Assembly: GCF_007677725.1 (NCBI RefSeq)
Contig: NZ_VEDF01000012.1
Coordinates: 1 to 64,000 of the forward strand
DNA from: Pseudomonas sp. URMO17WK12:I11
GTDB lineage: Bacteria > Pseudomonadota > Gammaproteobacteria > Pseudomonadales > Pseudomonadaceae
Direction: 5' to 3'
DNA: 64,000 nt
This document shows, one piece after another, positions 42,759-52,064 of the stretch. The translations under genes were made by a program, and so were the position numbers. The notes below the pieces were generated by a model. It ran no database searches. It saw nothing but the letters and a program-made list of their open reading frames with translations, and was not told the origin of the DNA. The first letter of the stretch is position 1. Each line of letters begins with the position of its first letter.

Positions 42759-43707
42759 TAAACCGGTGGATGTGATGGTCGTCAATTTCAACACCGCCTC
42801 CTTGCTGCAGCCGATGTTCGACGCGCTGCGTGCGGCCGGCGGTGAGACTTTGGCCAGTTATCTGGTGGTCGACAACGCCTCGAAGGATGATTCGGTGCAG
42901 CGTCTGGGCGAGGTGTGTCCGCAGGCGCTGTTGGTCAGCAATACCCTCAATGTCGGTTTTGGCCGAGCCAACAATCAGCTACTGTCGCACCTGACGGGCA
43001 AGTACGCGCTGCTGCTCAACACCGACGCCTTCGTCGCCACCGACAGCCTGCAAAAAACCCTCGACTACATGGACGCGCACCCCGAGTGCGGCATCCTCGG
43101 CGTGCGCCTGGTGGGCCGTGATGGCGATTTGCAGCCCAGTTGCCGGTACTTCCCCACGCCGGTGAACGTGTTCATCGCACGCACCGGGCTGCGGCGCTTG
43201 TTCCCTGGCGTGAAGATGGTCGATGACATGGACTGGGACCACGCCTCGGTGCGCGAATGTGACTGGTTGCCGGGCTGTTTCTATCTGGTGCGCCGCGAAG
43301 TGCTCGAACAGGTGGGTTTGTTCGATCCGCGTTACTTTCTCTATTACGAAGAGGTCGACCACTGCAAGCGGGTCAAGGCAGCCGGTTGGAAAGTGGTGTT
43401 CTACCCCGATACCACCGTGGTGCATATCGGCGGGGAAAGCTCCAAGTCGGTGGCCGAGCTCGAAGCTGCAAGCCGGCAGATCTCCGCTTACCAGATCGAA
43501 AGCGAGCTGCTGTATTTTCGCAAGCACCACGGGCTCGCGGGCCTGGCCTTGCACATGCTGCTGGTGAGCGTGGGCGACCTGGTGCTGGCGCTCAAGGCGC
43601 TGCTCAAGGGCCGCGGCCTGGGGGCGATCACGGCCTGCTGGCGGCACACCCGTGCGACCTGGTCGTTGTTGTTCAAGACCCGATTGGCCCGCCAACCCAC
43701 ACGCTAG
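42751..43707 (+). CDS. GT2 glycosyltransferase (rhamnosyltransferase-like)
   Basis: 318 residues. GT-A fold: VMVVNFNTASLL, VVDNASKDDSV, NVGFGRANNQ, the DxD-like LLLNTDAFV (about 92), and DWLPGCFYLVRREVLEQVGLFDPRYFLYYEEVDHCKRVKAAGW (about 170-212), typical of rhamnosyl-type GT2 enzymes. Cytosolic face of the inner membrane. Overlaps the acyltransferase gene by 8 bp. Confidence 0.9.
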   Translation: MADKPVDVMVVNFNTASLLQPMFDALRAAGGETLASYLVVDNASKDDSVQRLGEVCPQALLVSNTLNVGFGRANNQLLSHLTGKYALLLNTDAFVATDSLQKTLDYMDAHPECGILGVRLVGRDGDLQPSCRYFPTPVNVFIARTGLRRLFPGVKMVDDMDWDHASVRECDWLPGCFYLVRREVLEQVGLFDPRYFLYYEEVDHCKRVKAAGWKVVFYPDTTVVHIGGESSKSVAELEAASRQISAYQIESELLYFRKHHGLAGLALHMLLVSVGDLVLALKALLKGRGLGAITACWRHTRATWSLLFKTRLARQPTR

Positions 43708-43715
43708 GTGAAATC

Positions 43716-44261
43716 ATGTTCGATAACATCCGTGCCGATCTGCGCGCCCATGGCGGCGATTGGGGCGCCCAGGGCTTCTGGGTGCTGCTGGTCTACCGCT
43801 TCGGCCGCTGGCGCTACGGCGTGCGCCCGGCGTTGCTGCGCAAGCTGCTGTCGGTGATCTACAAGGTGTTGTTCAAGTTCGTGCAGATCATCACCGGGGT
43901 CGAGTTGCCCTGCGAAGTGGTGATTGGTCGCAATTTCGTCATCGACCATTTCGGCGGGATCGTCATCAGCGGCTATGCTCGGTTTGGCGATAACTGTCGG
44001 ATCCGTAACGGTGTGGTGGTGGGCCTGAAGAACGTCGAAGAACCTATCGCACCGGTGTTCGGCGACAACGTCGACATCGGCGCAGGCGCCAAGGTATTGG
44101 GCAACATCCGCATCGGCAACAACGTGGCCATTGGCTCGAATGCAGTAGTGTTGATCGACGTGCCGGACGATTGCCTGGCCGTTGGGGTGCCGGCGACGGT
44201 CAAGCCGCGCAAGCGCGCACAGCCCATCGACACCCCTGTAGCAGCACAAGCCGCCGAGTGA
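43716..44261 (+). CDS. Serine-acetyltransferase-like hexapeptide acyltransferase
   Basis: 181 residues. An N-terminal helix region (FWVLLVYRFGRWRYGV) and a beta-helix with VIGRNFVIDHFGGIVISGYARFGDNCRIRNGVVVGL, ending VLIDVPDDCLAVGVPATVKPRKR. This matches the EpsC/CysE-like proteins common in EPS clusters, which acetylate sugars rather than serine. Starts 8 bp after the GT2 gene; a much longer overlapping frame upstream is not used. Confidence 0.85.
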   Translation: MFDNIRADLRAHGGDWGAQGFWVLLVYRFGRWRYGVRPALLRKLLSVIYKVLFKFVQIITGVELPCEVVIGRNFVIDHFGGIVISGYARFGDNCRIRNGVVVGLKNVEEPIAPVFGDNVDIGAGAKVLGNIRIGNNVAIGSNAVVLIDVPDDCLAVGVPATVKPRKRAQPIDTPVAAQAAE

Positions 44262-44266
44262 GGCCC

Positions 44267-45244
44267 ATGGAAACTGGCATTGGAGTGGTGGTGATCGGCC
44301 GCAATGAAGGGCAACGGCTGGAGCGCTGTCTGCGCTCGCTGTTGGGGCGGGCAGACCAGTTGGTCTATGTGGACTCCGGCTCCACCGACGGTTCGGTGCA
44401 GTTGGCGCACGCGCTTGGCGTCGAGGTTCTGGCGCTGGACATGACCTTGCCGTTTACCGCAGCGCGTGCGCGCAACGAGGGCTTTACCTGCCTGCAGGGC
44501 GTCTGTGCAGGTGTGCGTCATGTGCAGTTCGTCGACGGCGACTGCGAGGTGGACCCGGCTTGGCTGAGCAAGGCCCAGGCGTTTCTCGATCAGCACCCGC
44601 AGGTGGCGGTCGTCTGCGGGCGCCGCCGCGAGCGCTTTCCGGAGCGTTCGGTGTACAACCTGCTGTGTGACCTGGAGTGGGACACGCCGATTGGCGAGAC
44701 CAAGTCCTGCGGCGGCGATGCGCTGATGCGCGTGGATGCATTCATGGCGGTGTCTGGCTTTCGCCCGGATCTGATCGCAGGCGAAGAGCCTGAGATGTGC
44801 GTGCGCCTGCGTGCCCGCGGCTGGAAAATCTGGCGCCTGGCGGAGGAAATGACTCTGCATGATGCAGCCATCACCCGCTTCGGCCAATGGTGGCGGCGCA
44901 GCCTGCGCGCCGGCTATGCCTACGCCGAGGGCGCCTACCTGCACGGCGCCACGCCGGAGCGGCATTGGCTGCGCGAGTCGCGCCGCGCCTGGCTGTGGGG
45001 CCTGAACCTGCCGTTGGCGATCCTCGTCGTGAGCCTGGTGAGCGGCGGCTGGGGGTTGTGGTTGTTGCTGATCTACCCCCTTCAGGTCGTCCGCCTGGCG
45101 CGCCGTGGCACGCGTTCGGCGCGGGAAAACTGGTGGCAGGCGATATTTCTGGTGCTGGGCAAATTTCCCGAGATGCTTGGCCAGGCTCGGTTCCTGCTGA
45201 ACCGGCGTGCAGCCGGCAAGCCGATGCTGATTGAGTACAAATGA
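44267..45244 (+). CDS. GT2 glycosyltransferase with C-terminal membrane anchor
   Basis: 325 residues from ATG 44267. VVVIGRNEGQRLERCLRSL, YVDSGSTDGSVQLA, FVDGDCEVDPAW (the DxD-like DGD near 88), and GETKSCGGDALMRVDAFMAVSGFRPDLIAGEEPEMCVRLRARGW (about 143-186). A hydrophobic segment about 246-280 probably anchors it. It follows the acyltransferase stop by 5 bp. Confidence 0.9.
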   Translation: METGIGVVVIGRNEGQRLERCLRSLLGRADQLVYVDSGSTDGSVQLAHALGVEVLALDMTLPFTAARARNEGFTCLQGVCAGVRHVQFVDGDCEVDPAWLSKAQAFLDQHPQVAVVCGRRRERFPERSVYNLLCDLEWDTPIGETKSCGGDALMRVDAFMAVSGFRPDLIAGEEPEMCVRLRARGWKIWRLAEEMTLHDAAITRFGQWWRRSLRAGYAYAEGAYLHGATPERHWLRESRRAWLWGLNLPLAILVVSLVSGGWGLWLLLIYPLQVVRLARRGTRSARENWWQAIFLVLGKFPEMLGQARFLLNRRAAGKPMLIEYK

Positions 45245-45245
45245 C

Positions 45246-46199
45246 ATGTCGATGACGTTGAAGGCGCTGAGCAAGAGCGTGTTGACCCTGCAACCGGGCT
45301 ATTCACCGCGCGCGCTCAACAACAAATTCAAGCTGTCGCTGGCGATGGCCAGGCAGTGGCCCGAGCTGCAGGCGTTCGCGCGGCGCATGACTGAGGCGCT
45401 TGGCCCTGTGCGCTTCGAGCGGCTGGGCGTCGATTGCATCGGCGTGGTGCAGTGGCCCTACATCAGCAAGACCTGGAGTGCAGTGCAGCGCTTGCAAGCG
45501 GTGGCTTCGCATTACGAAATCGTCACTGCCCAGTGCGCGCCGCTGCTGTTGCTGGGGCGTGAGGAGCAGCGCCTGCTGTGCGACCTGTCCGCTTACAGTG
45601 GCGGCTGTAGCCTGGTACTCGACCGGCCGATCTGGTTCAAGCGCGAAGGGGAGTTGGTGATCAACCTGTTTCAAGGAGATCTTCGCGTTGCTTCGCTGGC
45701 GTTCACCTTGTCTCGCGAGGACACCGGCGTGTGCCTGTTCATCGGCGCCGTGCAGGGCATTCACAAAGGCATCGACAGCGACACATCGCTGAACATCTAC
45801 CGCGAGTTGACCAAAGATTTCGAAGGCTTGCGCCCGCGCAGTCTGCTGATCGAGGCCATCAAATGCGTGGCGCGCTGCCTGGGTGCCGTGAGCATCTATG
45901 CCGTGGGCGATGCACATCGCCATCACCGCCATGCCTACTTCGGCGCCGACAAGCACCAGGATCTGGCTGCCAACTACGATGTCATCTGGCAGGAGAACGG
46001 CGCCGTAGCGTCGCAGCGCGCGGACTTCTTCAGCATCCCGCTGGCGCCCGCGCAGCGCGCTGCCGAGCAGATCGCGGCGAAGAAGCGCGCCATGTACCGC
46101 CGGCGCCATGCCTTGCTCGACGATGTGTTCGACCAGATACACACCGCCCTTGCCGGTCGCCCGCTGCCCTCTGGCACGGCCGAGCTGGCCCTTCAGTAA
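45246..46199 (+). CDS. VirK/YbjX family protein (DUF535)
   Basis: 317 residues. DUF535 pattern: SGGCSLVLDRPIWFKREGELVINLFQGDLRVASLAFTL, CLFIGAVQGIHKGIDSD, DFEGLRPRSLLIEAIKCVARCLGAVSIYAVGDAHRHHRH and YDVIWQENGA. Members include Shigella VirK and E. coli YbjX; biochemical function is unknown, with suggested roles in envelope or surface-protein processing. ATG 45246 is one base past the previous stop. Its presence inside an EPS operon is noteworthy. Confidence 0.85.
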   Translation: MSMTLKALSKSVLTLQPGYSPRALNNKFKLSLAMARQWPELQAFARRMTEALGPVRFERLGVDCIGVVQWPYISKTWSAVQRLQAVASHYEIVTAQCAPLLLLGREEQRLLCDLSAYSGGCSLVLDRPIWFKREGELVINLFQGDLRVASLAFTLSREDTGVCLFIGAVQGIHKGIDSDTSLNIYRELTKDFEGLRPRSLLIEAIKCVARCLGAVSIYAVGDAHRHHRHAYFGADKHQDLAANYDVIWQENGAVASQRADFFSIPLAPAQRAAEQIAAKKRAMYRRRHALLDDVFDQIHTALAGRPLPSGTAELALQ

Positions 46200-46221
46200 A
46201 CGGACACCGATTCGGGGCTTT

Positions 46222-47424
46222 ATGCGTATCGCTTATTTCGTCAATCAATACCCCAAGGTCAGCCACAGTTTCATCCGCCGCGAAATCCTCGCGCTGGAGC
46301 GCCAGGGCCTGGAGGTGCAACGCATCGCCTTGCGCGGTTGGGACGCCGAGCTGCACGACCCGGAAGACCACGTCGAGCGCGGCAAGACCCGCTACGTGCT
46401 GCAGGCGGGGATCAAGGGTTTGCTCGCGCCGACGCTGCAGGCGCTGCGGGCGCAACCCGGGCGGTTCTTCAAAGCGTTGAAGCTGGCACTGCGCCTAGGG
46501 CGTCGCGCCGATCGTTCCTGGCCTTACCACCTGGTGTATCTAGCCGAAGCGTGCCAGGTGCTGCAGTGGTTGCAAGCCTCGGCAGCCGAGCACGTACATG
46601 CGCATTTCGGCACCAATTCGGCTGAAGTCGTCATGCTCGCCCAGGCGCTCGGCGGGCCTGGCTACAGCTTCACCGTGCATGGCCCGGAAGAGTTCGACAA
46701 GGCGCAGGCACTGCACCTGGGCCACAAGGCGAGTCAGGCAGCTTTCGTCGTTGCCGTCAGTTCATATGGGCGCAGCCAGCTGTTTCGCTGGGTCGACCCT
46801 GCGCATTGGCCGAAGGTCAAGGTGGTGCACTGCGGTCTGGAGCGCAGTTTTCATGAAGGCCGGGGATCGCTGGTGGCCCATGCCCCGCGGTTGGTGTGCG
46901 TGGGCCGCTTGTGCGAACAGAAGGGCCAGTTGCTGCTGATCGAGGCAGCCCATGCCTTGGCCAGCACAGGCGTGGATTTCGAGTTGGTCCTGGCAGGTGA
47001 CGGCGAAATGCGCGGCCCGGTCGAGGCCCTGATCGCCCGTTACGGCTTGCAGCGCCAGGTGCGAATCACCGGCTGGATCGGCAGCGCGCAGGTGCGCGAC
47101 GAAATCCTGGCCGCGCGGGCGCTGGTGTTGCCCAGCTTCGCCGAGGGCCTGCCGGTGGTGATCATGGAGGCCATGGCCCTGCGCCGGCCGGTGCTCTCGA
47201 CCTATGTGGCCGGCATTCCTGAACTGCTGCGCCACGGCGAGAACGGCTGGTTGTTCCCGGCCGGCTGCGTTACGGCGCTGACCCAAGCCATGCGCGAATG
47301 CCTGCAACAGCCCGTGACAGTGTTGCAGGCGATGGGCGAGGCGGCTCATGCGCGGGTGTTGCAACGCCATGATATCGACCACGAAGCGGCCAAGCTGATC
47401 AGCCTGTTCAAGGGGGCGGCATGA
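46222..47424 (+). CDS. GT4 glycosyltransferase
   Basis: 400 residues, GT-B fold. N-terminal MRIAYFVNQYPKVSHSFIRREI is the start typical of colanic-acid and EPS GT4 enzymes; VHAHFGTNSAEV and FTVHGPEEFDKA follow. The C-terminal domain has VCVGRLCEQKGQLLLIEA and the EX7E region SFAEGLPVVIMEAMALRRPVLSTYVAGIPEL (about 311-341). ATG 46222. The stop overlaps the next ATG (ATGA at 47421). Confidence 0.92.
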   Translation: MRIAYFVNQYPKVSHSFIRREILALERQGLEVQRIALRGWDAELHDPEDHVERGKTRYVLQAGIKGLLAPTLQALRAQPGRFFKALKLALRLGRRADRSWPYHLVYLAEACQVLQWLQASAAEHVHAHFGTNSAEVVMLAQALGGPGYSFTVHGPEEFDKAQALHLGHKASQAAFVVAVSSYGRSQLFRWVDPAHWPKVKVVHCGLERSFHEGRGSLVAHAPRLVCVGRLCEQKGQLLLIEAAHALASTGVDFELVLAGDGEMRGPVEALIARYGLQRQVRITGWIGSAQVRDEILAARALVLPSFAEGLPVVIMEAMALRRPVLSTYVAGIPELLRHGENGWLFPAGCVTALTQAMRECLQQPVTVLQAMGEAAHARVLQRHDIDHEAAKLISLFKGAA

Positions 47425-48608
47425 CCACGTTGCTGAGCCTGTTGCTGGGCCTGGCGGCGCTGCTGGTGCTGTTGCCAGCAGCAGTGCTGTGCGCCCAGGT
47501 GGTCTTGGCCTGCCTACCGCCCAAGGCCGGTCCCGGTGGACGGTTGCAACGAGCGCGGATCGCCGTGCTGGTGCCTGCTCATAACGAAGCGTCGCTGATC
47601 GTTTCGACGCTCGCCAGCATTGCTGCGCAACTGCGCGACGGTGACCGCTTGCTGGTAGTTGCCGACAACTGCACCGACCAGACCGCGGCCTTGGCCCGCA
47701 GCGCTGGCGCCGAAGTGGTCGAACGTCTGGACCAACAACGGCGCGGCAAAGGCTATGCATTGGACTTCGGCGTGCGTCATCTGCAGCAGTCGCCGCCCGA
47801 GGTGCTGATCATCATCGATGCCGATTGCCAGGTCGGCGCCGCCGCTGTCGAGCATCTGGCGGCGACGGCGCTCGCCAACGCCAGGCCTGCGCAAGCGCTG
47901 TACCTGATGAATGCTCCGGCCGCTGCCGGGTTGAAGGTGCAGGTCGCGGCATTCGCCTGGCGCATGAAGAACCTGGTGCGCCCTACGGGCTGGGCGCGAG
48001 CAGGCCTGCCTTGTCAATTGATGGGCGCCGGCATGGCCTTCACCTGGGATGACCTGGCCAGGGTTGACCTGGCCACTGCTCACCTTGTCGAGGACCTCAA
48101 GCTGGGGTTGGAATTCGCGGCCTTGGGCAAGGCGCCGCTGTTCTGCCCGCAGGCAGTGATCACCAGCCAGTTTCCCAGTAGCCAGGAGGGCCTGAACAGT
48201 CAGCGCAAACGCTGGGAGCATGGGCACCTGGGCATGGTCCTGGCCGAAGGGCCACGGCTGCTGGGACGCGCCGTGCTGCAGCGCAACTGGCTCTTGTTGG
48301 GCATGGCGGTAGACATGATGATTCCGCCGCTGGCGTTGTTGACCTTGCTGAGCGTGGCGGTATTGGCGATCAACCTGCTGGCCGGCGCCGTGTTCGGGCT
48401 GCTGTGGCCTGCGCTGCTGGCGGGCTTGGCGTTGTGCTTGCTGGGGGCGGCGGTGCTGTTGGCCTGGGCGCGCTTTGCTCGGGCATCGATGCCGTTTTCG
48501 GTGCTGCTTTACGCCCCTTTCTATGCGGCCCGGAAGATCCCCCTGTACCTGGGGTTTCTTCTCAAGCGCCAGGTCGACTGGGTACGCTCCAAACGGGATG
48601 ACAACTGA
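47421..48608 (+). CDS. Membrane GT2 glycosyltransferase
   Basis: 395 residues. TM near 5-28; GT2 domain with VLVPAHNEASLIVSTL, VVADNCTDQTAALA, RGKGYALDFG, the DxD IIDADCQVG (about 134), LVEDLKLGLEF and QRKRWEHGH (QxxRW). Two or three C-terminal helices (about 290-355). It has the cellulose-synthase-like motifs of processive or polyprenyl-linked enzymes, but without an export partner of its own. Stop and next start share bases (48608). Confidence 0.88.
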   Translation: MTTLLSLLLGLAALLVLLPAAVLCAQVVLACLPPKAGPGGRLQRARIAVLVPAHNEASLIVSTLASIAAQLRDGDRLLVVADNCTDQTAALARSAGAEVVERLDQQRRGKGYALDFGVRHLQQSPPEVLIIIDADCQVGAAAVEHLAATALANARPAQALYLMNAPAAAGLKVQVAAFAWRMKNLVRPTGWARAGLPCQLMGAGMAFTWDDLARVDLATAHLVEDLKLGLEFAALGKAPLFCPQAVITSQFPSSQEGLNSQRKRWEHGHLGMVLAEGPRLLGRAVLQRNWLLLGMAVDMMIPPLALLTLLSVAVLAINLLAGAVFGLLWPALLAGLALCLLGAAVLLAWARFARASMPFSVLLYAPFYAARKIPLYLGFLLKRQVDWVRSKRDDN

Positions 48609-49357
48609 TGGCTAACCGGGCTTGGCTGCACCGCTGGAAAACCCTCTTGGCCACGCTGCGAACCGTCGAGAATGATGCTGACGCACAGCGCTTGCTGCTG
48701 ACCCTGAGCAACCCCCAGCGCAGCACCGTACTGGGTTTCGTCAACGCCCATGCCATGAACCTGGCGGCGGTCGAGCCCGACTACTGCCAGGCACTGGCGA
48801 GCGCCGATGTGCTGCTGCGCGACGGCGCGGGCATGGCCATTCTGCTGCGCCGTCTGGGGCGCCAGCCAGGCCTCAACATGAACGGCACCGACTTCATTCC
48901 CCAGCTGTTGCACGCCTACAAGGGCAGGCCCGTGGCGTTTTGGGGAACGCGTGAACCATACCTGGCACAGGCTGCCCAGCACTGCCAGGCGGTGTACGGC
49001 GTGCGCATGGTGTCCCAGCATGAAGGTTTCGCCGACTTCCAGACCTACCTTGACCTGGCGCAGGCCCAGCGGCCAGCGTTGATCGTGCTGGGCATGGGCA
49101 TGCCCAAGCAGGAACGACTGGCCGCACAGCTGGCGCAACTGCCGACCCCGTGTCTGATCATCTGCGGCGGAGCGATTCTCGACTTCCTCGGTGGCAAGGT
49201 GACCCGCGCCCCGCATTGGCTGCGGCGGTTGAACGCGGAGTGGCTGTTCAGGTTGCTCAAGGAGCCCAGGCGTCTGTTTGTGCGTTACGTCATCGGTAAT
49301 CCGTTGTTCATCCTGCGCACGCTGTTGTATATCAGAGCAGGGCAGCACCGCGTCTGA
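48608..49357 (+). CDS. WecG/TagA/CpsF-family glycosyltransferase (GT26)
   Basis: 249 residues. Motifs: GFVNAHAMNLAA, LLRDGAGMAI, LNMNGTDFIP, VLGMGMPKQE (about 157-166), and GGAILDFLGGKVTRAPHWLRRLNAEWLFRLLKEPRRL (about 181-217). The family transfers ManNAc, ManNAcA or Glc to a lipid-linked sugar, usually the second step after the initiating transferase encoded just downstream. Confidence 0.92.
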   Translation: MANRAWLHRWKTLLATLRTVENDADAQRLLLTLSNPQRSTVLGFVNAHAMNLAAVEPDYCQALASADVLLRDGAGMAILLRRLGRQPGLNMNGTDFIPQLLHAYKGRPVAFWGTREPYLAQAAQHCQAVYGVRMVSQHEGFADFQTYLDLAQAQRPALIVLGMGMPKQERLAAQLAQLPTPCLIICGGAILDFLGGKVTRAPHWLRRLNAEWLFRLLKEPRRLFVRYVIGNPLFILRTLLYIRAGQHRV

Positions 49358-49550
49358 GGCTAATGCCGGATGCAGGTGGTCGGCACGCGTGATCTGCTCC
49401 GCAGCGACCGTCCAGTGCTGCTACAGTGATATCAATTGCTTCAGCGCGCTGTACGAACGAAATTCAAGTGTTATCAGGTATCTGGGGCGAGTTGCTGGCG
49501 CCCCGCGGTGATCATCTGGCAGTTGGCATACACCTCGTGAGGCCTTACGC

Positions 49551-50954
49551 ATGGTTTTTGAGCCCAGAAGCAGTCGGTCGTTGCTCCAACGAAGAAGTAG
49601 CGTGAGTAACGCCGTTCAAGCGGGCCTCGATGGAATCGCAGTTACCGGTGTGGCGTGGTACCTGATTTACGATCAGTTCGGCTACATCACCTCCGACTAC
49701 GTGATCATGCTCTTGTTGTTGATTGGCGCGTTGGCGGTGATCTACGACCACTACGCGATCTATCGCAGCAATGTCGGGCTGTCGGTCAAGGCGTTTCGCT
49801 TGTTCAAGGCCTGGTCTGCGACCTTCTGCTTTCTGGTGGTCATCGCCTTCCTGACCAAGCAGAGCGAGACCTACTCGCGGCTATTGGTGGTGCAGCTCTA
49901 TGTCATCGGCTATGTCGTGCAGCTGTTCCTGCATGTGGCCATGCGTGAGTTGCAAAAGCGCTTCACTGCCCACGCGCGTTTGGACAATGCGCTGATTATC
50001 GGCAATGGCGACCTGGCCAACTTCCTCTACCAGAAAATCAGCAGCAACCCGTGGTTCGGCGAGCGGGTGGTGGGTTGCATCTGGGTCGACCAGGAGGAGG
50101 ACCAGAGCCGCGATGGCTTGCGCATGCTTGGCAGCATCGCTGACCTTGACCGCATCATCGCCGAACATGGCATCCGTACCGTTTACCTGGTGACGCCGCT
50201 GGGCGGCTCGGCGGTGATTCAGGATGTTTACCTCAAGCTGCTGGACAAGTGCATCGCGGTCAATTGGGTGCCGGACATCTTCTCGCTGCGTCTGATCAAC
50301 CACAGCGTGCGAGAAATCGCCGGCATCCCGGTACTGACCTTGTCGGAAACACCCCTGACCGGCACCAGCCTGTTTCTCAAGAACCTCGAGGACCGGGTGC
50401 TGGCTGCGCTGATTCTGCTCCTGGCCTCCCCGGTGCTGCTGCTGGTGGCCGTGGTGATCAAGCTCGACAGCCCAGGGCCGGTGTTCTTTCGTCAGGACCG
50501 CACCGGCTGGACCGGGGAATCGTTTCGGATCTGGAAGTTTCGCAGCATGCACGTGCATCAGCCCGAAGGCGGGGTGGTGGCCCAGGCCCAGCGCAACGAC
50601 CCGCGCTTGACCCGCGTCGGCGCTTTCATTCGGCGGACCAGCCTGGATGAGCTGCCGCAGTTGTTCAACGTGCTGACCGGCGACATGTCACTGGTCGGGC
50701 CGCGGCCGCATGCCTTGCAGCATGACACCCTGTATTCCCAGGACATCGTCGATTACTTCGCCCGCCACAACATCAAGCCCGGCATGACCGGCCTTGCCCA
50801 GGTACGCGGTTACCGTGGCGAAACCAAGGACATCGAACAGATGATCCAGCGCGTCAACTCCGACATCGAGTACATCAACAACTGGTCGTTGTGGCTCGAC
50901 TTCGTGATCCTGGTGCGCACGCTCAATGCCTTCACGGGCAAGCAGGCGTACTGA
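49551..50954 (+). CDS. Initiating polyprenyl-phosphate sugar-phosphate transferase (WbaP/WcaJ type)
   Basis: 467 residues. Four or five N-terminal helices (about 30-125), a nucleotide-binding-like middle domain (ALIIGNGDLANFLYQKI), one more membrane segment (about 285-305), then the catalytic domain: PVFFRQDRTGWTGESFRIWKFRSM, DPRLTRVGAFIRRTSLDELPQLFNVLTGDMSLVGPRPHA, GMTGLAQVRGYRGET. It loads the first sugar-1-P, probably glucose or galactose, on undecaprenyl phosphate. ATG 49551 with GAGG upstream; the 193-bp gap before it holds a GGGGCG/CGCCCC hairpin (49484-49504). Confidence 0.93.
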   Translation: MVFEPRSSRSLLQRRSSVSNAVQAGLDGIAVTGVAWYLIYDQFGYITSDYVIMLLLLIGALAVIYDHYAIYRSNVGLSVKAFRLFKAWSATFCFLVVIAFLTKQSETYSRLLVVQLYVIGYVVQLFLHVAMRELQKRFTAHARLDNALIIGNGDLANFLYQKISSNPWFGERVVGCIWVDQEEDQSRDGLRMLGSIADLDRIIAEHGIRTVYLVTPLGGSAVIQDVYLKLLDKCIAVNWVPDIFSLRLINHSVREIAGIPVLTLSETPLTGTSLFLKNLEDRVLAALILLLASPVLLLVAVVIKLDSPGPVFFRQDRTGWTGESFRIWKFRSMHVHQPEGGVVAQAQRNDPRLTRVGAFIRRTSLDELPQLFNVLTGDMSLVGPRPHALQHDTLYSQDIVDYFARHNIKPGMTGLAQVRGYRGETKDIEQMIQRVNSDIEYINNWSLWLDFVILVRTLNAFTGKQAY

Positions 50955-50975
50955 GCGCGGGGCGCAGCGGCCCGA

Positions 50976-51917
50976 TCAGCTGGCCAGCGCCAGCGGGTGC
51001 AGCGCCCTGAAGCTCTGCGCTTCTTCGACCAGCCAATCATGCACGGCGCGTGCGCCAGGTTGGTTCAAGCCGCCAGGCGGGTAGTGCAGCATGTAGCGCT
51101 TGTGGTTGGCGATGGGATGGCCGAACGGCACGATCAGGGCGCCGCGCTCCAGTTCATCGTTGAGCAGCGTGCGCCGGGCGATGGCCACGCCAACACCCGC
51201 GATGGCCGCCTCGATGGTCAGGTGGTTGCGGTTGAAGGTATGCCCCCGGCGCACGTCCAGGCCGCTTGCGCCGATGCCCTCCAGGTAGAACTCCCATTCT
51301 GCGTATTCCGAACTGCCGCGCCAGGCGGTGATGTCGTGCAGCAACGGATAGTGCGCAAGGTCCGCAGGCCCGTGCAGGGGCGGACGGCCGCGCAACAGCC
51401 CCGGGGAGCACACCGGAAAGATCTGCTCGTCCAGCAAGGGCGTGGACAGCATGCCTGGGTAGCTGCCGTCATTGAGGTCGATGGCCAGGTCGAAATCGTG
51501 CGGGTCCAGTGCGTGGGCACTGTCCTCGGCCACCAGGCGCAGTTCGATGTCCGGGTAGCGCTGCTGAAAACGCGGCAAGCGGGGCGTCAACCATTTGGCC
51601 AGAAACGATGGGATCGAGCGCAGGCGCAAGGTACCGCGGATCTCCCCGGCATCCAGGCGCAGCAGCTCGGCTTCGATGCTGGCGTATGCCTCGGTCACCG
51701 TTTGCGCCAGGCGTTGGCCCTCGGCGCTCAGCTCCACCCCGCGCGCGCGGCGCAGGAACAGTCGATAGCCCAGGCGCTCTTCCAGCTGGCGCATTTGCTG
51801 GCTGACCGCTCCCGGCGTGATGTGCAGTTCTTCAGCGCAGCGGGTGAATGACAGGTGGCGCGCTGCGCAGGAAAACACGTGCAACCAGACGAACATCTGG
51901 CCGTTGAGCTGACGCAT
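50976..51917 (-). CDS. LysR-family regulator (GcvA-like)
   Basis: 313 residues. N-terminal winged HTH (SFTRCAEELHITPGAVSQQMRQLEERLGYRLFLRRARGVELSAEGQRL, about 23-71) and a periplasmic-binding-like effector domain. Divergent from L-serine dehydratase with a 147-bp shared region, the usual layout for control of the neighbour. Its ribosome site GGAG lies inside a perfect TTTAGC/GCTAAA inverted repeat (51920-51934) immediately before the ATG. Confidence 0.92.
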   Translation of the reverse strand: MRQLNGQMFVWLHVFSCAARHLSFTRCAEELHITPGAVSQQMRQLEERLGYRLFLRRARGVELSAEGQRLAQTVTEAYASIEAELLRLDAGEIRGTLRLRSIPSFLAKWLTPRLPRFQQRYPDIELRLVAEDSAHALDPHDFDLAIDLNDGSYPGMLSTPLLDEQIFPVCSPGLLRGRPPLHGPADLAHYPLLHDITAWRGSSEYAEWEFYLEGIGASGLDVRRGHTFNRNHLTIEAAIAGVGVAIARRTLLNDELERGALIVPFGHPIANHKRYMLHYPPGGLNQPGARAVHDWLVEEAQSFRALHPLALAS

Positions 51918-52064
51918 CGTTTAGCTCCGCTAAAGGCTTGCTTAGGAAGTTTCGTTGGTCATACCCCGATGACGGCGTCAGTATCGCGCCAATCGGCATT
52001 CCCGTACAAATTCTCCAGACAACCGTGCGACCGCCGCAAGCGTTCGACGCGGTCAGGCATTAGC

